NCBI GenBank assembly: GCA_032622095.1
Contig: CP136062.1
Span: 140,944,351 to 141,008,350, forward strand
Reading direction: 5' to 3'
DNA length: 64,000 bases
DNA from: Siphonodentalium dalli
Taxonomy: Eukaryota; Mollusca; Scaphopoda; Gadilida; Siphonodentaliidae
Numbering within the stretch: position 1 is the stretch's first letter; each line of letters starts with the position of its first letter. The notes under the pieces were generated by a model. It did not search any database, was not told the origin of the DNA, and saw nothing but the letters and a program-made list of their open reading frames with translations. The position numbers and the translations under genes were made by a program. Below are positions 1 through 12,400 of the stretch, one piece after another.

Positions 1-273
1 CGGATGGCCTTCACGATGGGTATTGCTGTTAAAATAGTCAAACCTGTCAAAACTGCCAAAAACAGAAAGAATATTAAAATATAGACATTTTGTTAGCAAA
101 ATACTCGTCACTCAATATCTCCGTGTTGAATGGGTCACCGTGAATGAATCTCCCAAAACAATTGCCACAGTGTTGACTGTTTTGCTTATCTCTCACTCTT
201 TATGTGCTGAATATTATAAGTTACGGGACGCATAGTGGTCAGATATTGTGTCCTTATCTCACTTCGCCTAACA

Positions 274-410
274 TGTCATGTGGACTGTTTTTATGGAGAT
301 GTAACCGTGAGGTAAGTGGTCATAACTTGTGTAAAACCCGAAGGGTTTTACATACAAGTTATGACCACTTACCTCACGGTTACATCTCCATAAAAACAGT
401 CCACATGACA
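274..410. repeat. Hairpin, ~66-bp arms with 3-base loop
   Basis: The arm 274-339 is the reverse complement of 343-410 except for a 2-base indel. It lies inside the foldback element and probably marks a separate small inverted-repeat insertion, since the opposite arm of the host element lacks it. Confidence 0.8.
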
Positions 411-1828
411 GTTAGTTAATTCTTATATTTATATACATTTAGCGAAAAAGCCACTTTTGTAAATGTATTTAAATCGAAAAGTGTATCTTGACAAAACCAG
501 CCCAAAATATACCATAGCACCCTTGGCAAAAGTTAACAGGAACAATTTATCTTTATATTGAAACCCGATGATTTATTAAGTCAATCCTGCGCGAGTCCAC
601 AGGGACTTTGTAGAAAATATATTTATAAAATATACATAAACAATACGACAAGGGGAGACACCTGTCGGCACCCAAAAACCACAGTAGCGTTGAATTCCGA
701 CTAGCAACACCGATTTTGGTCGTGTAAACGGCAATTTCGCGTATATTTCGTCTAACAAATGTGATAGAAGCTCTCCTTACCTTGTTAGATCATCAGAATA
801 TCCGTTTAAACGTGTTTTACAACTTTGAGGTGGGATAAAATCACCTTGCTTGACCATCAACATGCAGGGGAAATAACTCTATCTATCATACCACAATTGG
901 TCTCTCAGAATAGGTCCCTCTATAAGGCGGTGTATAAAAGAAATGGTAACATTTCAACCTCGCAGATCAAGACTATCTTATATCATGTTCAACATAACAA
1001 TTTTAACATTTACAGGTATGCTACATAATTTAACGAGACCAATATTTCAGTAGATTGCACATTGTGAATGGAGTGTTCCTCACACAAAGGAAGGACCTCA
1101 CAAAAGAACAGAATATCACTGTGTAACGTCTGGATGTTAAAATATATTTTTCTGTTGTATGTTATTTTATTATCATAATACAACATTTTAAGTTGTAATT
1201 AAAGTGTATACTAGTTTATATTATATTTTGATTTGAACGTTTTGTTATATATAAAATATTCTTACCTGTGATTTTCTTCCCAAAAACATATAATTATAAA
1301 ACATGACACATGTAGGCCTATGCATAGGCTCACATGAGACTAGAAGGGAGGAAGATGATTTGACAACAAGCATCAGATGCGTATATAGAGCCATCTCCTC
1401 AGAAAAGAACAGATTACATATAGTGGTCAGTGAGAAGTGGAAGAGTAGATTAAGCTAAAGGGATAAAGAGCATGATGAGAAGATTAATGAACTGATGGAT
1501 TACAGTTGGGTAGAAGAGAGAAAAAACAATTAGCACATATATTTGCAATGATCAATTATCTTATGCATGATATGGTGTTATATATGAAATATTAGAACTA
1601 TGTGTAGAGTGGATTTATCACAATGACAATAACTTTGTATGGCGTTTTGTGCAAAAAAGTTACTGAAATTGTTACCACATTGTTAGCTACATGTATATCA
1701 TTTTCGATTTGTGTCTCTGAAGATTATCAAATTCAAGCAGGTACTTATTATGAATCAGAAATACAATTGGCAAACAACGAAATCGATTGCTAGTTAGTAT
1801 AAATGCTTGAGTTGCATCAAATATATAG

Positions 1829-1976
1829 AGAGTAATCAATTGGTTCCGAGAATTACGTTAAATAATTCACGAGAGACGAGAGACGTCGGCAAGAAACGAG
1901 TGCGCGTTTCTTACCCAAACGTCTCATGCCTCGAGCGAATTATTTAACGTAATTCTCGGAACTAATTGATTACTCT
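1829..1976. repeat. Inverted repeat, 40-bp arms
   Basis: Arms 1829-1868 and 1937-1976 are reverse complements with one or two mismatches and surround a core of about 68 bases. This is a MITE-like structure inside the foldback element. Confidence 0.7.
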
Positions 1977-2235
1977 ATTTATTACACTTCTACGTCAATT
2001 TGGTTCACCAAATATTATTAAAACTCGCAGAATTAATGCATGAAAGTCCCAATGTGGAGAAAGATAAGCAATCGAAACTTCAGTCTAAATCAGTAAGCGA
2101 CATCATCAATGACAATATTGGAGACTAATATACGGTATTCGGTCATATAAGTTATTGCCTGCTGGTATCACACCAGAGTGCAGCACCATGAATGTAACTG
2201 CATGTCGTTTTAGTCGCCTCTGCCAGGCTCTGCTC

Positions 2236-2500
2236 CATGTTTTTAAAGTGATGTGATCACTCCAGTAGGGTGATCTATTAAAAATGTAGATTAATCTTGT
2301 TCAAAGTAGGTATTTTTTACAAATATTATATCCAAATTGACAATAAACACCATCATTCTTATATATTAATTGAATGCAGTGACTCTCGATGGCGAAATCA
2401 CTTTCGTCAGTTTATCGCCGCGTTGTCTATGGAGTGGTACAGTCCATTTGCTTCAGATTACTGGTGATCTTCGTAGAATGCTAAATTCCTACAGTTGGTA
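2236..2500 (-). repeat. Dispersed repeat, inverted relative of 25975-26335
   Basis: Read on the minus strand, this stretch resembles 26210-26340: shared blocks include GTTCAAAGTAG, a run reading ATTTGGATATAATATTTGTA, and the GATCACCCTACTGGAG motif. A related copy of the 5' part is at 11035-11272. Confidence 0.55.
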
Positions 2501-3856
2501 TAGCTCCTGAATACTATCTGTTCAGTTTCACATACCCGAACAAGTACATATGTAATATTTTATTAATGCAACGTGACACAGTAAACTACACAGTTCTGTT
2601 CTGAGGTCCTTCATTTGGTTACAATACACCAAATACAAATTAGTAGAGTGATTTCCCCTGGGACCCCCAAGCTAGGATCAGCATAACAAAAATTCTGGCA
2701 GCTGAATGGTCAATGATATATGGATGAAAAGTGCACGAAAAAATGCACAGATGTGTTTCCCATCAAATATAACCACATGGTAAATGGTTATGGCTGTGCA
2801 AGTGGCGAATAATTTATGGGAGGTGTTTGTGTTTTTTTCGATGTCATTTTTTTCACAATTTTAAGGGTAGTGTGACGTTTGTCAAGCTCCAGTGTGATCT
2901 ACCATGTTAACAAGTACTTTTTTGCACATTTCTGTGTGTCTAAAAGGACGTTCTTTAATTTCAAATACTCGTGCAGGTCAAAGCTTTGCAGCGAATATAG
3001 GCCAGCGGGATTTGTTAACACTGGGGCCTATGTAAATCATTTGGTGTATTGTAACCATTTGTGTTAGGAGCACTCCATTCATAATTTGTAAACTACTAAA
3101 TTATTGGTCTCATTAAATTACATATTTTATTATCTATTATTATATTATATATTATTGCATACTTGTAAATGTTAAAATTGTTGTTGAACATGATATAAGA
3201 TAGTCTTGATCTGCGAGGTTGAAATGTTACCATTTCTTTTATACACCGCCTTATAGAGGGACCTATTCTGAGAGACCAATTGTGGTATGATAGATAGAGT
3301 TATTTCCCCTGCATGTTGATGGTCAAGCAAGGTGATTTTATCCCACCTCAATGTTGTAAAACACGTTTAAACGGATATTCTGATGATATAACAAGGTAAG
3401 GAGAGCTTCTATGACATTTGTTAGTCGAAATATACGCGAAATTGCCGTTTACACGACCAAAATCGGTGTTGCGAGTCGGAATTCAACGCTACTGTGGTTT
3501 TTGGGTGCCGACAGGTGTCTCCCCTTGTCGTATTGTTTATGTATATTTTATAAATATATTTTCTACAAAGTCCCTGTGCGCGAGTCCAAATGCGCCCAAA
3601 ACATTATGCGCTCGTCTTTCCAAAACCTATGACGCGACGATGTAATTATGAGCCTGGTGTTATGAGCTGCTGCGCGTTCACCGAGAAATAACTGCAACTA
3701 GCCACGTGGGCGCCGACCAATCAGAATGCTGGATTTAGTGATAATCACACTTAGTATGTAAATATATCAATATTAGGTGAAGCCGTATGTCGAGCCTAAT
3801 ATTGATCTCGCTGAGCCTCACATGACACAATATCTGACCACTAAGCATCCTGTAAC

Positions 3857-4190
3857 GTATTTATTATGTCAGTGGACAAAATCCAGCATGCCCCAAAAAT
3901 GTGTTGGCCATTAACTTATGTAACGTCACAGTGACGCGCCATGGGCGTTGAACATCAACGCATTGAGTCAATGGCTAATCACCAGAAGTAGGACAACTTC
4001 TTGAGTTTGATAGTTAATTTATGAGTTTTTAGAATTCCTCAGATATAATGCATGCATGTTTTGGTACATGGAACTATGTCTTTAAATTCAAAGAAAATGT
4101 TTAACGACAGATATCCCCTTTCTTGGCACCAAAATACACAAACAAAATTCCCGAGGTGACAAAGTTTCTGAAAACAAGATGGTGGATAAG
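3857..4190. other. Unannotated spacer
   Basis: No gene or clear repeat boundary is seen between the foldback element and the hAT element. Confidence 0.4.
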
Positions 4191-4198
4191 ACCTACTA

Positions 4199-5031
4199 TA
4201 GTGTTGAAACGATTAGCGTTTTTAATGAATCGACTAGTCGCCAGAGATAACCGACTACTAGTCGGACCCCTTCTAAGAGTTCCAGTTTCTATGCCCATAT
4301 GACGTATAAAACGGGCCATGTGGCATCGCAGTTTTGATTATCCAACTCTTCGTTTCAGAACGTTAAAACAGAAAGCACGTGAACTATATACATGTAATCT
4401 CCCGTTTTGCCCGTAAGTCTCCCAATTTGATGTCTTAAACCCGGCTCTCCTGCAACCTCCATATAATCTCATGGTTTGGGGAATGTAGGTAATAAAACAT
4501 TTTATATAAACAATATTGTCGCCGGTAACCAGGAAATAAATAGGCAAGTCTTGTTAGTAAGTCTCGCTAACGAGATGTCTGGTGTGTTCTTTTGTCTCTC
4601 TGAATTATGTTTTGTATATCACTGAAGCCATTTTGTTGCATCATTACTTTAGAAGTTATCACTGGTCAATTGCGTGCCATTGAACTACATGTAGACAGTG
4701 TTTGGTCGGCAGCGACACTTCGTGTCTTTGGTGATCAACATAAAAGAAACCGCGCATACATTGGGTTCAGTTCAGGTCATGGAGTTCACAGCTCGTGCAT
4801 GACTGGCAGTGGCATCGTTAAAGGAACAATGCAATAAATTCCAATAATCTCTAAGAAGTTAATATGTATTAACCGTTACAGATTACGTGATAATATTGCC
4901 ATGCAATGGCACTGCTGTCATAATAGCAATTAGGTAGTGCTTTTTCTCGACTAGTCGACTAGCATATTTCGGGATCGACTAATTTAATAATCGCGTCGAT
5001 TTCGACTAATCGATTAATCATTTCAACATTG
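4199..5031. mobile_element. Non-autonomous hAT element, 833 bp
   Basis: The element starts TAGTGTTGAAACGATTA and ends with the inverted form (TAATCATTTCAACATTG). It is flanked by a perfect 8-bp duplication ACCTACTA (4191-4198 and 5032-5039). Subterminal copies of ACTAGTCG occur near both ends. An 8-bp duplication and this type of terminus are hallmarks of hAT. No transposase frame is present. Confidence 0.88.
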
Positions 5032-5207
5032 ACCTACTATTGGGTTCATATACAGTCACTCTTTATTGACGCTGATTGGCTAATCGCAAGAGCTGACATA
5101 ATAAAAACAAACGCTCGGCTTGCACAAGTGTGTTTTGTGAACAATATCCAATTCATGCTATCATTTTACTATTCTATTAGTATATATGTTCATAATTTGG
5201 TAATTAT

Positions 5208-5345
5208 TATACCCCCACTTTCGAAGAAAATGGGGGGTATACTGGATTGACTGCGTCTCTCCGTCCGTCACACATTCTCCCTCCGTGTGTCCGTCCGTTA
5301 TAACATACAACCAAAGCCACGTGTGCCTTTAAAACATTTTACACC
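5208..5345 (+). repeat. Hairpin-headed dispersed repeat
   Basis: A short hairpin (ACCCCCACTTTCGAAG paired with a GGGGGGT half, 5211-5238) is followed by GTCCGTCC-type short repeats. I know this type of sequence from several marine invertebrate genomes, but no ends or duplications can be set here. A similar GC hairpin is at 7424-7457. Confidence 0.4.
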
Positions 5346-5750
5346 ATTTGCCTGCCATATCCTGCTATATTTTCACCAAACTTTTGGGGGAGAGTCCCCA
5401 ATTTCCCTTGGAAAAATTCAAAGATCAAAATCATCACAGGTTTCTTTACAATCAACATCTAGTTGATAGAAATGAGACTGGATATTTATCAGACTGGTAT
5501 AGGTATAAAAGAAATGGATCATCATTTTGGAGAAAGTCGGTTCTACTATACATTAGTACATTCGGGAGGTTGATATTACTGTACCAAAAATCCAGTGCGA
5601 TGAATAATACAATTATTAATACGAAGCAAAATTTATTAAAATCCAATAAATTTTAACATAGAACTGATCAGAATCATAATTGGTCATAAGAACAGGACAT
5701 AATAACAAATTCAACTATTAACCATCATGGAAATTTTCTAGAACAATTAT
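5346..5750. other. Unannotated, no gene seen
   Basis: The open frames here are short and unconserved. The stretch probably continues the preceding dispersed repeat. Confidence 0.3.
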
Positions 5751-5961
5751 AGTAATGCCCTAAATAATTGACTCCTTAACCACAGCAGAATTATGGGTCA
5801 TTTTTCAGGATTTAGACAGAAATATGGCTTGTTGCCATTCATCGGAAAGCTCTCACTGAGAGCTTTCCGATGAATGGCAACAAGCCATATTTCCGACTAA
5901 ATCCTGAAAAATTACCCATAATTCTGCTGTGGTTAACGAGTCGATTATTTAGGGCATTACT
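5751..5961. mobile_element. MITE, near-perfect hairpin
   Basis: Arms of about 105 bases (5751-5853 and 5858-5961) are almost perfect reverse complements. The ends read AGTAATGCCCT and AGGGCATTACT. Such a foldback without coding capacity is typical of a MITE. Its superfamily is not assigned. Confidence 0.85.
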
Positions 5962-6227
5962 GTACCTATCAATTTGATGAAAAGAACCATACTATTGAAA
6001 AATAAATGTTGTTCACATTTATATGAAACAAATTTACATCACTTCACCTTCAGCATGCAATGAATCTGACTAGCATTTTATGAATTTTTGTTTTTTAACA
6101 TTCAAGTCAGGATATTCATTGTTTTCCACTTTCCGTTATTTCACTGGTATTTCTTTCATAGAGAATTGTCCGAAAAATAATTTCAACACATTTCTGTGCA
6201 ATCCAATAGAAATATTTTGAGCCCTTT

Positions 6228-6233
6228 TTTATT
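6228..6233 (-). terminator. LYAR poly(A) signal
   Basis: An AATAAA on the minus strand lies about 110 bases past the LYAR stop codon and is followed by an A-rich tract, which fits a short 3' untranslated region. Confidence 0.65.
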
Positions 6234-6343
6234 TGGAAAATTCATAGCATTAATTAAGCTCAATTCTTCAGTTATCATTCAGAGCTGTTATTAATGGTCA
6301 AGTCTAAAGCTGCCAATACATTATTTTCAGTAGACAACTAATA

Positions 6344-6478
6344 TCACGTTGCAGCAAGTTTCACTTTTTCTTTATGAACTTTGAACAAAGGGTTTTTTGT
6401 AACTTTTTTCTCCGCCTTCGCTAGTAGCTTTTCCTCTGATTTGTAGAATCCTCCTTGTGACATGTATTCGGCTACAAT
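6344..6478 (-). CDS. LYAR: LYAR terminal exon
   Basis: These 44 codons plus TGA begin IVAEYMSQGGFYKSEEKLLA and end with NPLFKVHKEKVKLAAT. The NPxFK...KVKL ending is diagnostic of the LYAR C-terminus. The acceptor is TTATCTACAG. The intron before it is about 7.5 kb and carries a complete copy of the tandem-repeat element plus nested DNA transposons. Confidence 0.93.
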   Translation of the reverse strand: MVAEYMSQGGFYKSEEKLLAKAEKKVTKNPLFKVHKEKVKLAAT

Positions 6479-9400
6479 CTGTAGATAAGAAAATAAACCA
6501 TATAAATTACAAATTTGGCTAGATCTATTATTTGGTGTGATTGGCCCATGGATGATTGGGATTCAGATTTGTCAAATGGGGTCATCTGGTCAACAAGAGC
6601 ATAGCTAGGGCATGGCAAAATACACCCTTTAGCCATTTTGAATTGTACTACCGCAAAATAAAATACTAATTTGAGCTTACAAAGAATATCTGATATACCC
6701 CTAATTTCAATGCCAAAATTCTATGTCGAAAAATTGCCGTAACTCATGTGAAAATAACTGGACAGAACCCATATTCGAAATTAGCCTGTAGTTTTAGCTG
6801 GGAAACACACATACCAGCTTTGGTTCAAATCAAATAATCCAAACATGAGTTATCGGTTAGAAACTGAAATGTTATGAAATCGGTCAAATTTTAAGTTGAA
6901 AAAGAGCCGTAACTCAAGTAAAAACAAGCAGTCGCAGACGGCGGTATCCCCCACCGAAATTGTGCAGTTGGGGAAGTGCAGTCTCAATAATGTTTGCGTT
7001 CTCAGTATGTGCTAAACAAGAGGTGGGATTTTGTCAAAAAGCCTGGCTTGCGAACTCATTTTAGGTACTGGTCATGGGAACGAATATACCAAAAATCTTT
7101 TAAATCCGTTAGCCCTGTGATGTCATCCATTTGCCCCCAAAAAAATAAACAAAGTCCAATAACTCTGCTGAAAATATCCGGCCGGACCTGGTTTGCGAAC
7201 TCGTTCTAGATACTGGTCATGTGAACTCATATACCAAAAATCTTTGAAATCCGTTGACATTTGTGGAAATGAGCCCTGTGACGTCGTCCATTTGCACACA
7301 CAAAAATAAACAAAGTCCAATAAGTCCGCTTAAAATATCCGGCCGGACCTGGTTTGCGAACTCGTTCTAGATACTGGTCAAGTGAACTCATACAGACTCA
7401 TACAGAACCAGAACCCATTACTATATCCCCCGCAAATTTTAAATTTGGCGGGGGATAATAATTGGATGCTTGGCCTGTATCTTTAGCTGGGATATACACA
7501 TACCAAATTTGGTTCAGATCAAATAATCCAAACTGGAGTTATCGGTCAGATACAAAAAATGTTAACAGATGGTCAAATAGTAATTCGAAAAAGGGCCGTA
7601 ACTTATGTCAAAATAATGGGAGGGAACACATATTCGAACTTGGCCTCTATTTTTAGTTTGGAAATACACATACCAACTTTTGTTCAGATCAAATAATCCA
7701 AACTGGAGTTTTCGATCGGAAACCAAAAATGTTAACAGACGGACAGGACAGACAGACTGATTACATAATACAACCTTTTTTCAAAAGGACATATAATGAA
7801 AGTGTCAATGACACTGTAGCTCAACTTAGGTAGGGGAATAATTTAATGATTGACAGTAAATGGAGGAATAGGAAAGGTGCTAATTGAAATGTCTAACCTG
7901 TGCCAAAGGATTTAGTCATGCAAAGAGTAAAATCCAAGATGGCTGCTGGCGGCCATGTTTTTTTGGCCAATTGACCCCAAAAGGACTCGTTCTCATCTAC
8001 GTGTCATTGTTAACATCCATGACAAATTTCATGAAGATCTGACCAAAGCTACGACCTGTAGCCCGCGCCAAAGGATATACATGTAGTCATGCAAAGAGTA
8101 AAATCCAAGATGACTGCTGGCAGCCATGTTTTTCAGCCGAATGATCCCAAAATGACTCGTTCCCATCTACATGTCATTGTTAACATCCATGACAAATTTC
8201 ATGAAGTTCCGACCAAAGCTACGACCTGTAGCCCATGCCATAGGATTTTAGTCATGCAAAGAGTAAAATCCAAGATGGCTGCTGGCGGCCATGTATTTTG
8301 GCCGAACGACCCCAAAATTACTCGTTCCCATCTACATGTCAATATTAACATCTACGACATTTTTCATGATGATCAGACGAACAGTACGACCTGTAGCCCA
8401 CGCCAATGGATTGAATTTTGAAATCCAAGATGGCCACCAGCGGCCATGTTTTTCGGTCGAACGACCCCAAAATGACTCGTTCCCATCAACATGTCATTGT
8501 TAACATCCATGACAAATTTCATGAAGTTCCGACCAAAGCTACGACCTGTAGCCCATGCCAAAGGATTTTAGTCATGCAAAGAGTAAAATCCAAGATGGCT
8601 GCTGGCGGCCATGTATTTTGGCCGAACGACCCCAAAATGACTCGTTCCCATCTACATGTCAATATTAACATCTACGACATTTTTCATGATGATCAGACGA
8701 ACAGTACGACCTGTAGCCCACGCCAATGGATTGAATTTTGAAATCCAAGATGGCCACCAGCAGCCATGTTTTTCGGTCGAACGACCCCAAAATGACTCGT
8801 TCCCATCTACATGTCAATGTCAACATTCATGACAAATCTCATAAAGATCAGACCGAAGGTACGACCTGTAGCCCGCGCCAAAGGAAATTGTTGATGGACA
8901 CACGGACGACAAACCATGGCAATAGCTCAAACTTACAAAGTAAGTTGAGCTAACAATAATGATTAACAAACAAAGGAGTCGCAAAAGCTTTTAGTTTTAT
9001 TTCTAAAGCTTTTATTAATTAATGTCCTCCCTTAATTAATGCCAACATCAATGGCATAATCCCGATTAAAACAATAAACTTGACAAGTGGGCGCAGTCAT
9101 TTATTTACGGAAGCAGTCTTTGCCGAAACGCATTGCCGAAACGAACTTCCAAAGCTCCTATTGTACATAACCTGATAGTGTCGTAATTGTTTTATATCTG
9201 AAAAGCGGGATGGCATCCTGTAGGCTACTAATTTATAAACTCATGGAATTCCAATGGTCTAATTATTTCTGATACTAACGATAATGACTTTCGATGGTTA
9301 GATATGTAATCCCCCGATAATCCCGGCGAATGTCGGCGACTTCAAATATATCGTGCCGGGGTTGAATGTGAACAACTTGTTTGATCAGAAAGGGATATTT

Positions 9401-12400
9401 TAAAGAAATGGTTCAGAGAGATAGGACAACAACATTATGACAGATATATTATAATATATTTTGTTGGCAAAGCAAGTCAAATTACCACCGGTAAATCTCA
9501 GTTTGGTCAAATTTGGAAGGCGACTTCGTTTTCGCCTCGCGGACGTCCAAGGGTGAAGTCACCAGCCGGAAAGCGAGAACTTCACCCGAGTCGCCTCCTA
9601 GCTTGGGGCCTGATTTTACGTAGCATGATGCATCCATACTAATGAAGGGCATGCTCGCTGATAAAAACAAATCTGAATCATTGCATGGTTTAATTAGTTA
9701 TTAGTGCCCATTTAAGACATCTCAGGTCAACAGGACCAATCTAATAAGATTCCCCAGGTCAAATTACCCATATGTACAAACTTTCAGCTCCGAGAGTCCA
9801 ACTGTTTGGTTGCCTCTTGCCAAAATATATATGAAATAATTATTAGTGCCCTTTTAACCCTTTCATGACTGGAGCTTCCTGAAATTTTTTGAAAACTCTG
9901 TGCCAATGTGGTTCTCATGGAAGTATCAAGGACAACAATCTAAACTGTGGAAAATTTGAAGTATGATAAAATTGCACATCGTCTTGATTCCGTGGTGATT
10001 GTCATGATAATTAACGATTCGCTATGATGTGAAGTTCGAAGCCTTGACCACTGGTGAAATGTCAATGGCCTGTAATTAGTGTAATAACTGGCTCACCTTG
10101 GCCATGAAACTTACATTTATTAATATTATTTATACATATCCAATGTCAAATTGGAATGATATAGAAATTGAGTCATTGAATTTCGTGGATTCCTTCAGAT
10201 TGCTCGGTTTATTTCTATTCAAAATATGGAACTATATCTTCATGGAGCAGAGTACAATTTCTAGGAGGAAGTGATATGGATTGTTCGTAAACTGTCAATC
10301 TTGTCCAGTTCAGCAACTATTTGACAGATTATGGAGTCTGTAGCACGACTTTTCAGTCAGTGTGAATGAGGATTAACATGCTGTCTGGTGTGATTTCGGA
10401 TGTTTATCGGTGGGTTCTCCCCCCCCATGAAAAATTTCCGTTTTACCGGCTCCTCATTTCGCAAACTGCATTTTCCATCGTAAAACCCACCGATAATCAG
10501 CATAAAATCACACCAGACAGCATTTTTATCCCTAATTCTACTAACAATTAATTTGAATAGTGAAACTGGTTTGAATACCTTTGAATCACAGTTTTGTGAT
10601 TCATGCAATGCGAATATTCATGCATTTGGGCAATTCTTTCAGTGGCTTTCTAGAGGTCGTTGATTTCTATGTACAGCGAAGTGATTTCCCAGTTAAATTT
10701 ACACTGCGCACTGTCTTGATTCACACATAATACTTATGTCATCATATGATATGGCCTGGAGATAAATACTGATATGGGCTTTGTTAAAATACCCAATACC
10801 AAACCAAATCATCGGTCTTTCGTCTAATGTGGGGGGGGGGGGGGATATCGTGGTATACCAGCACAAATGAAGCAACCTCAAATTTACCAAATAGAACAAA
10901 TAAAACACGTATTTTCAGCCCTATATAAATATTTTGTTTGAAATTCTTCTGTATATATATGTATGTTTTAAAATTTGAGATACCTCTGTGCACAAGTATA
11001 TATAATTTTGGGGTTGTTTTAACTTAAATACATATTATGGACTTGTTCAGGTGTGTGAAATTGATTAGTTAGTATTCAGACGCTATTCCAACTGGAGGAA
11101 TGTCGCATTCTACTTACATGCCAAAGATTTCAAAGAAATCGACCATACCACTCAATAGAAAACATCGCCTGAACTACACACAATTGCAAATATCTACATC
11201 TCGATTTGGGACGCAACTATTAGCAACAATCTAACATAAACAATTTCATCATCGAGAGTCATTGCATTTTAGACACCCACCCCAAAACCCCAACGCTTTA
11301 TGTTGGTCCCCTCTGTAAAAACGACCAACCGCTCTATATTGGTCCCTTCTTTGAAATGTTACTTCCTGTTTACAAACATGTACAAGACAAATATTTTCTT
11401 GGCTGATAATTATGCGATAATCAGCAGTAATCAGCGATAATCTCAACTAAATTGAACTCTAAGCAATCAACAAAGGTAGAATATGATGTGATTATATTGG
11501 TAAATTTATAACCCAGCCTATTCATCTGTGTGAGTAGATGAAAAATATGTTGAATCCCCTGGAATGACAACAAAAAATAACTAGGGCCAGTGTTAGGGAC
11601 TATAATAGAATAAAAAATTACACAAAATTAAATTTATCTTTTTTTCAGACATCAACCAGCATCAACTAGTAGGCCTAGAGCCTATAGTAATACCAAAAAG
11701 GAAAATGTGCATCAGAATTAGCTTTTATGTATGCCTGCATGACCACCGACCCGACCTCGCATTACGACTTAGGACTAGGCCTAAAATATTATTTAACCCT
11801 TTGAGTTTGAACGCGGATGGTCAATTTAGTGCCAAATCCATATACACGGATGTGCACTTTAGTGACATGTGACCGTGGAGATGAGGTCACAGTAAGCGTA
11901 ATGTCATTGTGTTGGTGTAGGGAAGATAACTCCAATTTGGTCTTCTGTTTACAGTATACCGGTTGTACTCTTGATTTACTATTATATGTCTACCTGTGTC
12001 TACTATATATTATTAACTATAGAGATGGGCGGTTAACCGTGGAATCAGTTCGGTTTCGGTTGTCGGGAAAAACCGGAAATGACAACCGTGGTAAGTTGGG
12101 AAAACCCGTAGTTTCGGTTGTCACAACTTCCTGTAATCATGGCAGAGCACGACGAACAAACGAGTCCTGTGTGGAAATATTTTTCAAAGAAAGATAAGAA
12201 ATCTAAGTGTGCCGCCTGTAATATATGCAGAAAGGAGTTCGCATCGTGAAATCGCGCGACGAATTAATTACGTTGCTTCCGTGTACACCTATTTTCGCCG
12301 TAGTAAACACAACACAAGTCAGTTTATTTCTCATGTTCTTTTAATCATTAAGGCCATACAAATACTCTGAAAGGTGAATTTGATAACGAGGATACGATAT

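Larger units (their letters stand above)
220..3856. mobile_element. Foldback element with long inverted arms
   Basis: The outer ends are inverted copies of one another (221-252 against 3825-3856, sharing AGTGGTCAGATATTGTGTC). A second, nearly identical inverted pair of about 490 bases lies at 590-1090 and 3065-3595. I see no transposase-like frame between the arms. The open frames inside the arms are mirror images of each other and are not genes. The target duplication is unclear. Confidence 0.7.

Noticed and set aside
3411-3645. Open frames in both arms of the foldback element (also 576-758)
   Set aside because: They are mirror copies of the same inverted arm and overlap in two frames, with no protein features.
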